From: Paenibacillus sp. XY044
Lineage (GTDB): Bacteria; Bacillota; Bacilli; Paenibacillales; Paenibacillaceae
NCBI RefSeq assembly: GCF_002257645.1
Contig: NZ_NQMO01000008.1
Coordinates: 124,001-188,000 of the forward strand
Reading direction: 5' to 3'
Length of the DNA stretch: 64,000 bases
Position 1 is the stretch's first letter; every line of letters begins with the position of its first letter. The notes beneath the pieces are model-generated. The model did no database searches. It was not told the origin of the DNA and saw only the letters and a program-made list of their open reading frames with translations. Shown here in pieces: positions 41,615 to 50,260 of the stretch. Both the position numbers and the translations under genes were made by a program.

Positions 41615-43102
41615 ATGAAACTAAATGAACTGGCATCAGCATTAACGACGGCAAAAATTACCGGAGACGGCGACATCACGATCACAAACATCCAGGTGGA
41701 TTCGCGTAAAGTGGCACCGGGGGACCTGTTTATCTGCCTCCCGGGCCACACGGTCGACGGTCATGACTATGCCGGTCAGGCCGCGGAGAAAGGGGCGGCG
41801 GCGCTCGTTGTCGAGCGGAAGCTGGACATCGACCTCCCTCAGATCGTGGTCAAGGACTGCCGGTTTGCCATGGCCGTTCTGGCCGATGTGTTTTTCGGTT
41901 CGCCAAGCTCCCATATGAAAATGATCGGCGTGACGGGAACCAACGGCAAGACGACCACGACCTACCTCATTGAAAAAATGATGAGTGACCAAGGCGTGAA
42001 CACCGGCCTGATCGGCACGATCCAGATGCGCTACGGCGGGCGGACCTTCGAGATGTCGGGTACGACGCCGGAAGCGCTGGAGCTTCAGCGTTCGCTGGAT
42101 GACATGACGGCAAACGGCGTGGAGTGCTGCGTGATGGAAGTTTCCTCCCATGCCTTGGAGCAAGGAAGGGTGAAGGGGACCGACTTCCGTACCGCCATTT
42201 TCACCAACCTGACGCAGGACCACCTCGATTATCATAAAACGATGGAGGAATACCGCGCGGCCAAAGGCTTGTTCTTCGCTCGCCTGGGCAACAAATTCGC
42301 TCACCAGCCGGAGCAGCGCAAATTTGCCGTTCTGAATGCGGATGATGAAGCATCCTCCTACTTCGCCAAAATTACGGCAGCCGAAGTCATTACATACGGT
42401 GTTGAGAACAGTGCGGACGTCCGGGCAACCGGAGTGAAGGTGACGGCGCAGGGAACTTCCTTCCATGTGGACACCTTCCGGGGCAGCGCCGATATCCAGC
42501 TGAGAATGGTCGGCAAGTTCAACGTCTACAATGCGCTTGCCGCCATCACCGCAGGCCTGCTGGAAGGCATTGAGCTGGAAAATATCAAGCGCAGCCTTGA
42601 ATCGGTACCGGGCGTGGCCGGACGGGTCGAATCGGTGGATGCCGGACAGCCTTTTGCCGTCATCGTCGACTACGCGCATACGCCTGACGGTCTGGAGAAC
42701 GTGCTGAAGACGGTCAACGAATTCGCCGAGGGCCGGGTCATCACCGTGTTTGGCTGCGGCGGAGACCGGGACCGGACCAAACGTCCGATTATGGGCAAAA
42801 TTGCGGCCAAGTACAGCGACTTCATTTTTGTCACATCCGACAACCCGAGAACCGAAGACCCGGAGCTGATTCTGAAGGACATCGAGCAGGGATTGAAGGA
42901 TGACAGCGTTCCGCAGGAGCGGTACGAGATGGTCGTGGACCGGCGGACGGCTATACAAAAGGCTATTGAAATGGCAAGCCCTGAGGATGTAGTATTGATT
43001 GCGGGGAAAGGTCATGAGACCTATCAAACCATTGGTACGACGAATTACGACTTCGACGATCGTGAAGTTGCCAAGGAAGCGATAAGGGGATTGGATAAGT
43101 GA
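41615..43102 (+). CDS. murE: UDP-MurNAc-tripeptide synthetase MurE (meso-DAP type)
   Basis: 495 residues from ATG 41615 (GAGGGATC 7 nt upstream). Mur-ligase order: N-terminal UDP-binding domain (VDSRKVAPGDLFIC), central ATPase P-loop GVTGTNGKTTT, and C-terminal domain with the DNPRTEDP motif. DNPR is the known specificity determinant for meso-diaminopimelate, so the wall peptide should contain mDAP. It adds the third residue of the stem peptide. It overlaps murF by 4 bp (GTGA). Confidence 0.97.
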   Translation: MKLNELASALTTAKITGDGDITITNIQVDSRKVAPGDLFICLPGHTVDGHDYAGQAAEKGAAALVVERKLDIDLPQIVVKDCRFAMAVLADVFFGSPSSHMKMIGVTGTNGKTTTTYLIEKMMSDQGVNTGLIGTIQMRYGGRTFEMSGTTPEALELQRSLDDMTANGVECCVMEVSSHALEQGRVKGTDFRTAIFTNLTQDHLDYHKTMEEYRAAKGLFFARLGNKFAHQPEQRKFAVLNADDEASSYFAKITAAEVITYGVENSADVRATGVKVTAQGTSFHVDTFRGSADIQLRMVGKFNVYNALAAITAGLLEGIELENIKRSLESVPGVAGRVESVDAGQPFAVIVDYAHTPDGLENVLKTVNEFAEGRVITVFGCGGDRDRTKRPIMGKIAAKYSDFIFVTSDNPRTEDPELILKDIEQGLKDDSVPQERYEMVVDRRTAIQKAIEMASPEDVVLIAGKGHETYQTIGTTNYDFDDREVAKEAIRGLDK

Positions 43103-44502
43103 TTACGACGACTTTAGGCCAAATGGCCGCCATGTGCGGAGGAACACTCTCGCAAGAACAACACCGGGATCTGCCGATTCAAGGCGTGTTTACCGATTCC
43201 CGAAAAATAAAGCAAGGAAGCCTGTTCGTTCCGCTCGTCGGCGAACGTTTCGACGGACACGCGTACGCCGCATCCGTGCTGAAGGATGGGGCGGAGGCGA
43301 CGCTGTGGCAGCGTGATCGGGGCGAGACGCCTGAGGGACCGGTCATCCTTGTCGATGACACGCTTGCGGCGCTGCAGACTCTGGCCGAGGCCTACTTAGC
43401 GGAAGTAGGCTGCCGCGTAGTCGGCATTACGGGCAGCAACGGTAAAACGACGACGAAGGATATGGTGTATACCCTTCTGTCAACGACCTATAAAGTTCAT
43501 AAAACAGGGGGCAATTTCAATAATCATATTGGACTGCCCTTAACCATTCTGGAGATGCCGACGGATACGGAAATCGCCGTGCTGGAAATGGGAATGAGCG
43601 GCCGGCACGAGATCGAACGCCTCTCCGAGATCGCCCGTCCTGACGTGGCGGTCATTACGAATATCGGGGAAGCGCATCTGCTTCAGCTCGGCTCAAGACA
43701 TGAAATCGCCCGGGCCAAGCTGGAAATCATCAGCGGCATGAAGCCCGGCGGCCTGTTGATTTACCATGGAGACGAACCGCTGATCCCGACGGTGCTGGGC
43801 GAAGCCGAAACGGTGAAGCCCGATGGTCTGCAGACCTTTACGTTTGGATTGGACCACAGCAACGACGATTACCCGACAGGCATGATGTTCCACAGCAAGG
43901 GGATTATTTTTACGTCATTGCTGCATCCGGAGGAGGGGCTGGATCTGCCGCTGCTCGGCCAGCATAACGTCATTAACTGCCTTGCGGCTTTGGCTGTAGC
44001 CCGCCATTTCGGGATTACGGAGGAGAACATCCGAACCGGTCTGGCCGGACTGCATCTAACCGGGATGCGGATCGAGCAAATCGAGGCGCCGAGCGGACTG
44101 ACCATTCTGAACGACGCCTACAATGCAAGCCCGACTTCCATGAAAGCGGCGATCGATGCGCTTCATAGTCTCAAAGGCTATCATCACAAGGTGGCCGTGC
44201 TGGGGGACATGCTGGAGCTTGGGCCGCAGGAGAAGGAGTTCCATGCCGAGATCGGACAGTACGCCGCGGCGGACCGTGTGGATGTGCTGTACACGTACGG
44301 ACCTCTCTCGCAGGAAACGGCCGAAGCGGCCCGGAAGCTCCGTCCGGATCTGGGCGTGTTTTCTTTTACGGATAAAGCCGAACTGATTCCTCATCTCATC
44401 AAACGCGTTCATGCCAGAGATGTGGTGCTCGTAAAGGCATCGCGGGGTATGAAGCTCGAAGAAATTGTGGATGCTCTAGTTAAGGAAAACTTGCAGAAAT
44501 AG
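43099..44502 (+). CDS. murF: UDP-MurNAc-pentapeptide synthetase MurF
   Basis: 467 residues from GTG 43099, overlapping the murE stop. N-terminal FTDSRKIKQGSLFVPL, P-loop GITGSNGKTTTKD, central EMGMSGRHEIERLSEIARPDVAVITNIGEAHL, and C-terminal LNDAYNASPTSM. It ligates D-Ala-D-Ala to the tripeptide. In B. subtilis murF lies outside this cluster; here it is within, as in most bacteria. Confidence 0.97.
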   Translation: MITTTLGQMAAMCGGTLSQEQHRDLPIQGVFTDSRKIKQGSLFVPLVGERFDGHAYAASVLKDGAEATLWQRDRGETPEGPVILVDDTLAALQTLAEAYLAEVGCRVVGITGSNGKTTTKDMVYTLLSTTYKVHKTGGNFNNHIGLPLTILEMPTDTEIAVLEMGMSGRHEIERLSEIARPDVAVITNIGEAHLLQLGSRHEIARAKLEIISGMKPGGLLIYHGDEPLIPTVLGEAETVKPDGLQTFTFGLDHSNDDYPTGMMFHSKGIIFTSLLHPEEGLDLPLLGQHNVINCLAALAVARHFGITEENIRTGLAGLHLTGMRIEQIEAPSGLTILNDAYNASPTSMKAAIDALHSLKGYHHKVAVLGDMLELGPQEKEFHAEIGQYAAADRVDVLYTYGPLSQETAEAARKLRPDLGVFSFTDKAELIPHLIKRVHARDVVLVKASRGMKLEEIVDALVKENLQK

Positions 44503-44522
44503 CGCACAGAGGAGGTGAATCC

Positions 44523-45488
44523 ATGGACTATCAACTATTGCTGTTAACGATCGGCGTATCTTTTATTCTCGCAGTGATTGCCGCTCCGCTGCTCATTCCG
44601 CTGCTCAGGCGGCTGAAGTTCGGCCAACAGGTCCGCGACGACGGGCCGCAGAGCCACTTGAAGAAGGCCGGAACGCCAACGATGGGCGGGATCGTCATTA
44701 TTTTGGCCTTTACGCTTGCTTTTCTGAAATTTTCCGTCATTAATACGGACTTTTACGTACTGCTGGTAGCTACGCTTGGCTTCGGCCTCATCGGATTTCT
44801 TGACGATTATATTAAAATCGTGTTCAAGCGTTCGCTCGGACTGACGGCGAAACAGAAGCTCGTCGGGCAGCTGCTCTTCGCAGCGATCATGTGTTATCTG
44901 CTCATCCAGAACGGCCACAGCACGGCGATCAGCGTGCCGGGAACGTCGTGGTCGTTTGACTGGGGCGGATGGTTCTATTATCCGTTCATCGTCATTATGA
45001 TGATGGCCGTAACCAACGCGGTCAATTTCACGGACGGGGTCGACGGCCTGCTGTCCGGCGTCAGCGCCATCGCTTTTGCCGCATTCGCCATCGTCGCCAT
45101 GCAGGCGACTTCGCTGTCGGCCGCCGTTTGTGCCGCTGCAATGATCGGGGCGGTGCTCGGTTTTCTTGTATTTAACGCCCATCCAGCCAAAGTATTCATG
45201 GGAGATATGGGGTCGCTCGGCATCGGCGGAGCCATCGGCGGCATCGCCATCGTCACCAAAACCGAGCTGTTGTTTATCGTAATCGGCGGCGTGTTCGTCA
45301 TCGAAATGCTGTCCGTCGTTCTTCAGGTCGCATCATTCAAGACCCGGGGCAAACGCATCTTTAAAATGAGTCCGATTCACCATCACTTTGAGCTGACCGG
45401 ATGGTCCGAATGGCGGGTTGTCATCACCTTCTGGGCGGTAGGCATCGTGCTCGCGGGACTTGGACTTTACTTGAACAAGGGGTTGTAG
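44523..45488 (+). CDS. mraY: Phospho-MurNAc-pentapeptide transferase MraY
   Basis: 321 residues, ten predicted membrane helices. Signature motifs: KKAGTPTMGGI near the N-terminus, FLDDYIK with the paired aspartates, NAVNFTDGVDGL and the C-terminal KMSPIHHHFELTGW. It transfers phospho-MurNAc-pentapeptide to undecaprenyl phosphate to form lipid I. AGAGGAGGTGAA precedes the ATG. Confidence 0.97.
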   Translation: MDYQLLLLTIGVSFILAVIAAPLLIPLLRRLKFGQQVRDDGPQSHLKKAGTPTMGGIVIILAFTLAFLKFSVINTDFYVLLVATLGFGLIGFLDDYIKIVFKRSLGLTAKQKLVGQLLFAAIMCYLLIQNGHSTAISVPGTSWSFDWGGWFYYPFIVIMMMAVTNAVNFTDGVDGLLSGVSAIAFAAFAIVAMQATSLSAAVCAAAMIGAVLGFLVFNAHPAKVFMGDMGSLGIGGAIGGIAIVTKTELLFIVIGGVFVIEMLSVVLQVASFKTRGKRIFKMSPIHHHFELTGWSEWRVVITFWAVGIVLAGLGLYLNKGL

Positions 45489-45491
45489 AAG

Positions 45492-46913
45492 ATGAAGCAT
45501 CCAGATTCGTACAGGGGTAAGGAGATCGTTGTGCTCGGGCTTGCCCGGAGCGGCGTGCAAGTCGCCAAAGTGCTGCATCAAGCCGGTGCGATTGTCACCG
45601 TGAATGATCGCAAGGAAAAGGATCAATGTCCCGAAGCCGGGGAACTGGAGACCTTGGGAATCACCGTCATTTGCGGCGGTCATCCTGAGGGGCTGGTTCA
45701 TCCCGGTATTTCTCTTCTTGTCAAAAATCCGGGGATTCCATATACCGCTTCACCGGTACAGGAGGCGCTGAGCCTAGGGATCGAAGTGGTGACCGAAGTG
45801 GAGGTTGCCTATCATATTTGCGAGGCGCCGATTATCGGGATTACCGGCTCCAACGGCAAAACGACCACCACGACGTGGGTGGGCCAAATGCTGGAAGCGG
45901 CCGGCATGCGCCCGATCGTGGCCGGCAATATCGGCACGCCGCTTTGCGAAGCGGCTCAGGATGCCGATGCCGGCAACTGGATGGTGACCGAGCTCAGCAG
46001 CTTCCAGCTGAAAGGAACGACGGATTTCCGTCCGCGCATCGGCTGTCTGCTGAACCTGACGGAAACCCATCTCGACTATCATGGCAGCTTGGAAGACTAT
46101 GCTTCTTCCAAAGCGAAAATGTTCGCAAACCAGAAAGAGGAAGATACCGCGGTCCTCAATTGGGATGATTCTTACTGCCGCAGCCTGGTGCCTTATATTA
46201 AGGCCAAGCTGCTTCCGTTCTCGACGACGGAGGAACTGCAAGTCGGCGTGTATGTGAGCCCGCCATATATTCCGGATACGGAAGACGATCTTCAGCGCAG
46301 CATTGTATACCGCGATTCGGACGGGCGGTCCCAGGTAATCATCCCAGTAAAGGAAATCGGTATTCCCGGCCGGTTTAACGTCGCAAACGCCGCAGCGGCC
46401 TGCGCGATCGCGATCGCAGCCGGCGCTGCAGCAGACAAATTGGCCGAACCTTTGGCTTCTTTCCATGGGGTGGAACACCGCTTGGAGTATGTAATGGACG
46501 TCGGCGGAGCTGCTTATTACAACAATTCCAAAGCGACGAACGCCAAAGCGACAGGCATGGCGCTCGCCTCGTTCCATCAGCCGGTCGTGCTGATTGCCGG
46601 CGGTCTTGACCGCGGATCGGATTACATGGAGCTGATGCCGCTGCTCAGCGAGCACGTTAAGGCAGTCGTGGTGCTTGGCGAAACGGCGGACAAAATCGCG
46701 AAGGTAGCCGAAATGGCTGGATTAAAGCACATCCGCAAGGTCGATACTGGTGAGGACGCCGCCTCTGTGCTGCGCTCCGCGGTACAAGAGGCCGCAGCTC
46801 TCGCCGAAGAAGGAGACATCGTTTTGCTCTCGCCGGCCTGTGCGAGCTGGGACATGTTTGCCTCATATGAAGAGCGCGGAAGCATTTTTAAAGAGGCGGT
46901 GCATAATCTTTAA
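45492..46913 (+). CDS. murD: UDP-MurNAc-L-Ala:D-Glu ligase MurD
   Basis: 473 residues. N-terminal Rossmann-like domain (VVLGLARSGVQVAKVL), P-loop GITGSNGKTTTTTW, and C-terminal domain with NNSKATNAKATGMALASF and LLSPACASWDMF. It adds D-glutamate in the second ligase step of stem-peptide synthesis. It starts 3 bp after mraY. A possible sigma-E promoter for spoVE lies within its last codons. Confidence 0.97.
   Translation: MKHPDSYRGKEIVVLGLARSGVQVAKVLHQAGAIVTVNDRKEKDQCPEAGELETLGITVICGGHPEGLVHPGISLLVKNPGIPYTASPVQEALSLGIEVVTEVEVAYHICEAPIIGITGSNGKTTTTTWVGQMLEAAGMRPIVAGNIGTPLCEAAQDADAGNWMVTELSSFQLKGTTDFRPRIGCLLNLTETHLDYHGSLEDYASSKAKMFANQKEEDTAVLNWDDSYCRSLVPYIKAKLLPFSTTEELQVGVYVSPPYIPDTEDDLQRSIVYRDSDGRSQVIIPVKEIGIPGRFNVANAAAACAIAIAAGAAADKLAEPLASFHGVEHRLEYVMDVGGAAYYNNSKATNAKATGMALASFHQPVVLIAGGLDRGSDYMELMPLLSEHVKAVVVLGETADKIAKVAEMAGLKHIRKVDTGEDAASVLRSAVQEAAALAEEGDIVLLSPACASWDMFASYEERGSIFKEAVHNL
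46882..46909 (+). promoter_or_regulatory. Possible sigma-E promoter of spoVE inside murD
   Basis: -35 GCATTTT (46882-46888, one mismatch to KMATATT), 13-nt spacer, -10 CATAATCT (46902-46909, fits CATAnnnT). It is ~50 bp before the spoVE start, the equivalent of the sporulation promoter position in B. subtilis. Confidence 0.38.
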
Positions 46914-46961
46914 GTAGGGGGGTGGATAAGCCCCTACTTCCTGGCAAAAGGTGGCCTCCTC

Positions 46962-48059
46962 ATGAACAAGACACGACCGGCGCCGGATCTGTGGCTCCTT
47001 CTGTGTATCTTGGGCCTGCTGACGATCGGCATGATCATGGTATACAGCGCAGGCTCCGTACTGGGCTTTCACGATTACGGCGATTCATTCTATTTCGTCA
47101 AGCGACAGATGCTGTTTGCCGGACTCGGACTGGTCGCGATGTTTTTTACCGCAAATTTGGACTACCATGTATGGAAAAAATACGCCAAGGCGGGACTGAT
47201 CATCTGCTTTGGGCTGCTTGTCATCGTCCTGATACCGGGCATCGGCGTTGTACGCGGAGGTGCTCGAAGCTGGCTCGGAATCAGCTCCTTCGGCATTCAG
47301 CCCTCCGAATTTATGAAGCTCGGGATGATTCTGTTCCTGTCGAAGTGGCTGAGCAACGAGAACTTTAACATTACGTCGTTCGGCAAAGGGCTGCTGCCGC
47401 CCCTCGGTCTGATTGGACTGGCCTTCGGGCTGATCATGATGCAGCCGGATTTGGGGACTGGCACGGTCATGCTGGGCGCCTCGATGATGATCGTTTTTAC
47501 GGCAGGGGCCAAGCTCAGCCATCTGGGTTTTCTCGGACTTGGCGGGATAGCGGGCTTTGCGGGGCTGATCATCGCCGCGCCATACCGGCTGAAGCGCATC
47601 ACCGCTTTTCTTGATCCGTGGTCGGATCCGCTCGGTGCCGGTTACCAGATCATCCAGTCGCTGTATGCGATCGGACCCGGCGGACTCGGGGGGCTCGGAC
47701 TGGGCATGAGCCGGCAGAAATACAGCTACGTACCGGAGCCCCAGACCGATTTTATTTTCTCCATTCTGGCGGAGGAGCTTGGATTTATCGGCGGTCTGAT
47801 CGTGCTGCTGCTGTTCCTGGTGCTCGTATGGCGGGGGATGCGGGTGGCCATGACGATCCCGGACCGGTTCGGTAGCCTACTGGCCGTGGGCATCATCGGG
47901 ATGGTCGCCGTCCAGGTCGTCATTAACATCGGCGTCGTCATCGGCATGATGCCGGTCACCGGAATCACGCTCCCGCTGATCAGTTACGGAGGCTCATCGT
48001 TAACCCTGATGCTGACTGCACTCGGCATTTTACTTAATCTATCACGTTATGCGAGGTGA
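46962..48059 (+). CDS. spoVE: Lipid II polymerase SpoVE/FtsW
   Basis: 365 residues, ten predicted membrane helices, SEDS family. Motifs: MVYSAGS near the N-terminus, RGGARSWLGI, the conserved IQPSEFMKL, LGTGTVM, and C-terminal PLISYGGSSLTLMLTALGILLNLSR. SEDS proteins polymerise glycan strands from lipid II with a partner class B PBP. The placement between murD and murG is that of spoVE in B. subtilis (cortex synthesis with SpoVD), but it could also serve vegetative division as FtsW. It overlaps the murG leader. Confidence 0.92.
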   Translation: MNKTRPAPDLWLLLCILGLLTIGMIMVYSAGSVLGFHDYGDSFYFVKRQMLFAGLGLVAMFFTANLDYHVWKKYAKAGLIICFGLLVIVLIPGIGVVRGGARSWLGISSFGIQPSEFMKLGMILFLSKWLSNENFNITSFGKGLLPPLGLIGLAFGLIMMQPDLGTGTVMLGASMMIVFTAGAKLSHLGFLGLGGIAGFAGLIIAAPYRLKRITAFLDPWSDPLGAGYQIIQSLYAIGPGGLGGLGLGMSRQKYSYVPEPQTDFIFSILAEELGFIGGLIVLLLFLVLVWRGMRVAMTIPDRFGSLLAVGIIGMVAVQVVINIGVVIGMMPVTGITLPLISYGGSSLTLMLTALGILLNLSRYAR

Positions 48060-48066
48060 ATATACA

Positions 48067-49176
48067 TTGCGCGTCGTATTATCCGGCGGCGGCACGGGTG
48101 GGCATATCTACCCGGCCGTCGCCGTTGCGAGACAATGTGAAGCGGAAGATCCTGATTCCGAATTTTTATATATTGGCGGTACCCGGGGGCTGGAGAGCAA
48201 GCTCGTTCCCCAGGAGAACCTCCCGTTTGAGGCCATCGACATTACGGGGTTTCGCCGTAAGCTATCGATGGACAATGTGAGAACAGTTATGCGTTTTCTG
48301 AAGGGCGTCCAAACGTCGAAGAAGATGCTGAAGGAATTTAAGCCGGACGTCGTCATCGGCACCGGCGGCTATGTCTGCGGTCCCGTGGTGTACGCGGCTG
48401 CCAAACTCGGCATTCCGAGTATCATTCACGAACAGAACGCCATACCTGGACTGACGAATCAGTTTCTGAGCCGGTACGTCAGCACGGTCGCTGTGAGCTT
48501 TGAAGGTTCCGAGGGCGCTTTTCCCAAAGCCAAGCGGGTCATTTACACCGGGAATCCACGCGCGACGACGGTTCAGACGGCGAACCGGGAGAGAGGTTTT
48601 GCCACGCTGGGCATTCCTATGAACAGCTCCGTCGTCCTGATCGTGGGCGGCAGCAGAGGAGCCAAGGCCATCAACGACGCCATGATCGAAATGGCGCCGC
48701 GACTTGAGAAGCTGAAGCATATCCAGTTCGTTTACGTTACCGGAGAAGCTTATTTTGACCAAACTCGTGAGGATATCAGGAGCCGGCTCGGAAGCCTTCC
48801 TAACCATCTTCACGTTTTGCCGTATATTCACAACATGCCGGAAGTGCTTGCGGCGACTTCCCTGATCGTCAACCGGGCCGGGGCCTCGTTCCTGGCGGAG
48901 ATCACATCGCTCGGGATTCCTTCTATTCTCATTCCTTCCCCGAATGTGACCAATAACCATCAGGTCGCCAACGCAAGACAGCTGGAGAAGGCTGGCGCGG
49001 CCAAAGTCATTCTGGAGAAGGAACTGACGGGCAAGCGGCTCTATGAGTCCATTGAGGATATTATGATGAATTACAATTTGCAGCAGGAAATGTCCGCAAG
49101 TTCCCAGAGCTTGGGCAAACCGGATTCGGCTAAGGTCATCGTGGAGGAAATGCAGCGTCTGTCGAGGGGCCGGTGA
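48067..49176 (+). CDS. murG: Lipid II synthase (GlcNAc transferase) MurG
   Basis: 369 residues from TTG 48067, preceded by GCGAGGTGAA and giving the standard N-terminus MRVVLSGGGTGGHIYPAVAVA. GT28 family: donor-binding and acceptor motifs GTGGYVCGPVVYAA, HEQNAIPGLTN, VGGSRGAKAIND, NRAGASFLAEI and PSPNVTNNHQ. It adds GlcNAc to lipid I on the inner membrane face. An alternative ATG at 48049 lies inside spoVE and would place the start on its own site. Confidence 0.96.
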   Translation: MRVVLSGGGTGGHIYPAVAVARQCEAEDPDSEFLYIGGTRGLESKLVPQENLPFEAIDITGFRRKLSMDNVRTVMRFLKGVQTSKKMLKEFKPDVVIGTGGYVCGPVVYAAAKLGIPSIIHEQNAIPGLTNQFLSRYVSTVAVSFEGSEGAFPKAKRVIYTGNPRATTVQTANRERGFATLGIPMNSSVVLIVGGSRGAKAINDAMIEMAPRLEKLKHIQFVYVTGEAYFDQTREDIRSRLGSLPNHLHVLPYIHNMPEVLAATSLIVNRAGASFLAEITSLGIPSILIPSPNVTNNHQVANARQLEKAGAAKVILEKELTGKRLYESIEDIMMNYNLQQEMSASSQSLGKPDSAKVIVEEMQRLSRGR

Positions 49177-49182
49177 AAGACG

Positions 49183-49246
49183 TGGGCGATTGTCACACAC
49201 GCGTTATGTACTACATAAGATACTCTATAATCGTGACAATCACCCA
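49183..49246. repeat. Inverted repeat spanning a promoter between murG and murB
   Basis: Arms TGGGCGATTGTCAC (49183-49196) and GTGACAATCACCCA (49233-49246) differ at one position and are 36 nt apart. Between them are the palindrome TTATGT-ACT-ACATAA (49204-49218) and a promoter-like TTATGT (49204-49209), 16 nt, TATAAT (49226-49231). It looks like an operator around a secondary promoter for murB-murA. Confidence 0.5.
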
Positions 49247-49338
49247 TGGAATACCGGCAGGGTTCTGTGATCGGCCGAAATGTACCGGTCAAGAAAACCG
49301 CTTCTTTCCCGCTTACGAATAAAGGAGGATGCTTTGCG

Positions 49339-50244
49339 ATGCAGCAGTGGAAGTCCCTACTGTCCGAAGCCCATGTCGGAACGATTCGCTGGAATGAACC
49401 CCTGGAGTGCTACACTACCTGGAAAATCGGCGGTCCTGCCGACGCGCTTATCATTCCGGGCAGCGTGGAGCAGCTGGTACAGCTGATTTCCCTGCTTCAT
49501 ACGAATCACATCCCCTGGCTGCAGATCGGCCGCGGCTCCAACCTGCTCATTGCGGACAAAGGCTTTCGCGGCGTCGTGATCAAACTGGGCGGGGAGCTCG
49601 ATCGCGCCCGTTTTCAGGGAAACCTGGTTACCGCCGGAGGAGGCTTCTCCCTCGTAAAGCTTAGTGTCCTGGCCGGAAAAGAGGGTTTAACGGGCCTCGA
49701 GTTTGCGGGAGGGATACCCGGAAGCGTAGGCGGTGCCGTGTTCATGAACGCCGGGGCCCACGGGTCTGATGTGTCACGCATATTCAAGTCCGCTGAGATT
49801 GTACTGGATACAGGAGAATTGGTGACTTACACTGCAAAAGAGATGGCCTTTGCCTACCGTCACTCCATCCTTCATGAGCGTAAAGGGATAGTAGCGAAAG
49901 CCGTGTTTGAACTGCGGCCGGGAGACCGCAAGCAAATTGCGGAAGCGATGGCCGCCTTCAAAGAATACCGGCGCTGCACCCAACCGCTGCAGATGGCCTG
50001 TGCGGGGAGCGTATTCCGAAATCCTCCAGGCGATCATGCCGCAAGGCTGGTGGAACACGCCGGTTTGAAGGGCAAACGGATAGGAGGGGCAGAAGTGTCC
50101 ATGCAGCACGCCAATTTCATTGTAAACACCGGTCAAGCGACAGCAGAGGACGTGCTCACATTAATGCATCACATTCAGGAGACGATTCAAACTGAATACG
50201 GCATTGAACTGATGCCGGAAGTGTATGCGGTTGGTGAGCGGTAA
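49339..50244 (+). CDS. murB: UDP-N-acetylenolpyruvoylglucosamine reductase MurB
   Basis: 301 residues from ATG 49339, with AAAGGAGG 10 nt upstream. The FAD-binding domain shows TTWKIGGPADALI, GRGSNLLIADKGFRGVVIKL and the pyrophosphate-binding GLEFAGGIPGSVGGAVFMNAGAHG. The C-terminal domain has CAGSVFRNPPGDHAARLVE, with the catalytic Ser. It is a type II (short-loop) form. It reduces enolpyruvyl-UDP-GlcNAc to UDP-MurNAc. Its stop is 17 bp from the murA start, so the two first-step enzymes are coupled. Confidence 0.96.
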   Translation: MQQWKSLLSEAHVGTIRWNEPLECYTTWKIGGPADALIIPGSVEQLVQLISLLHTNHIPWLQIGRGSNLLIADKGFRGVVIKLGGELDRARFQGNLVTAGGGFSLVKLSVLAGKEGLTGLEFAGGIPGSVGGAVFMNAGAHGSDVSRIFKSAEIVLDTGELVTYTAKEMAFAYRHSILHERKGIVAKAVFELRPGDRKQIAEAMAAFKEYRRCTQPLQMACAGSVFRNPPGDHAARLVEHAGLKGKRIGGAEVSMQHANFIVNTGQATAEDVLTLMHHIQETIQTEYGIELMPEVYAVGER

Positions 50245-50260
50245 ACTCGGAGGTGATACA

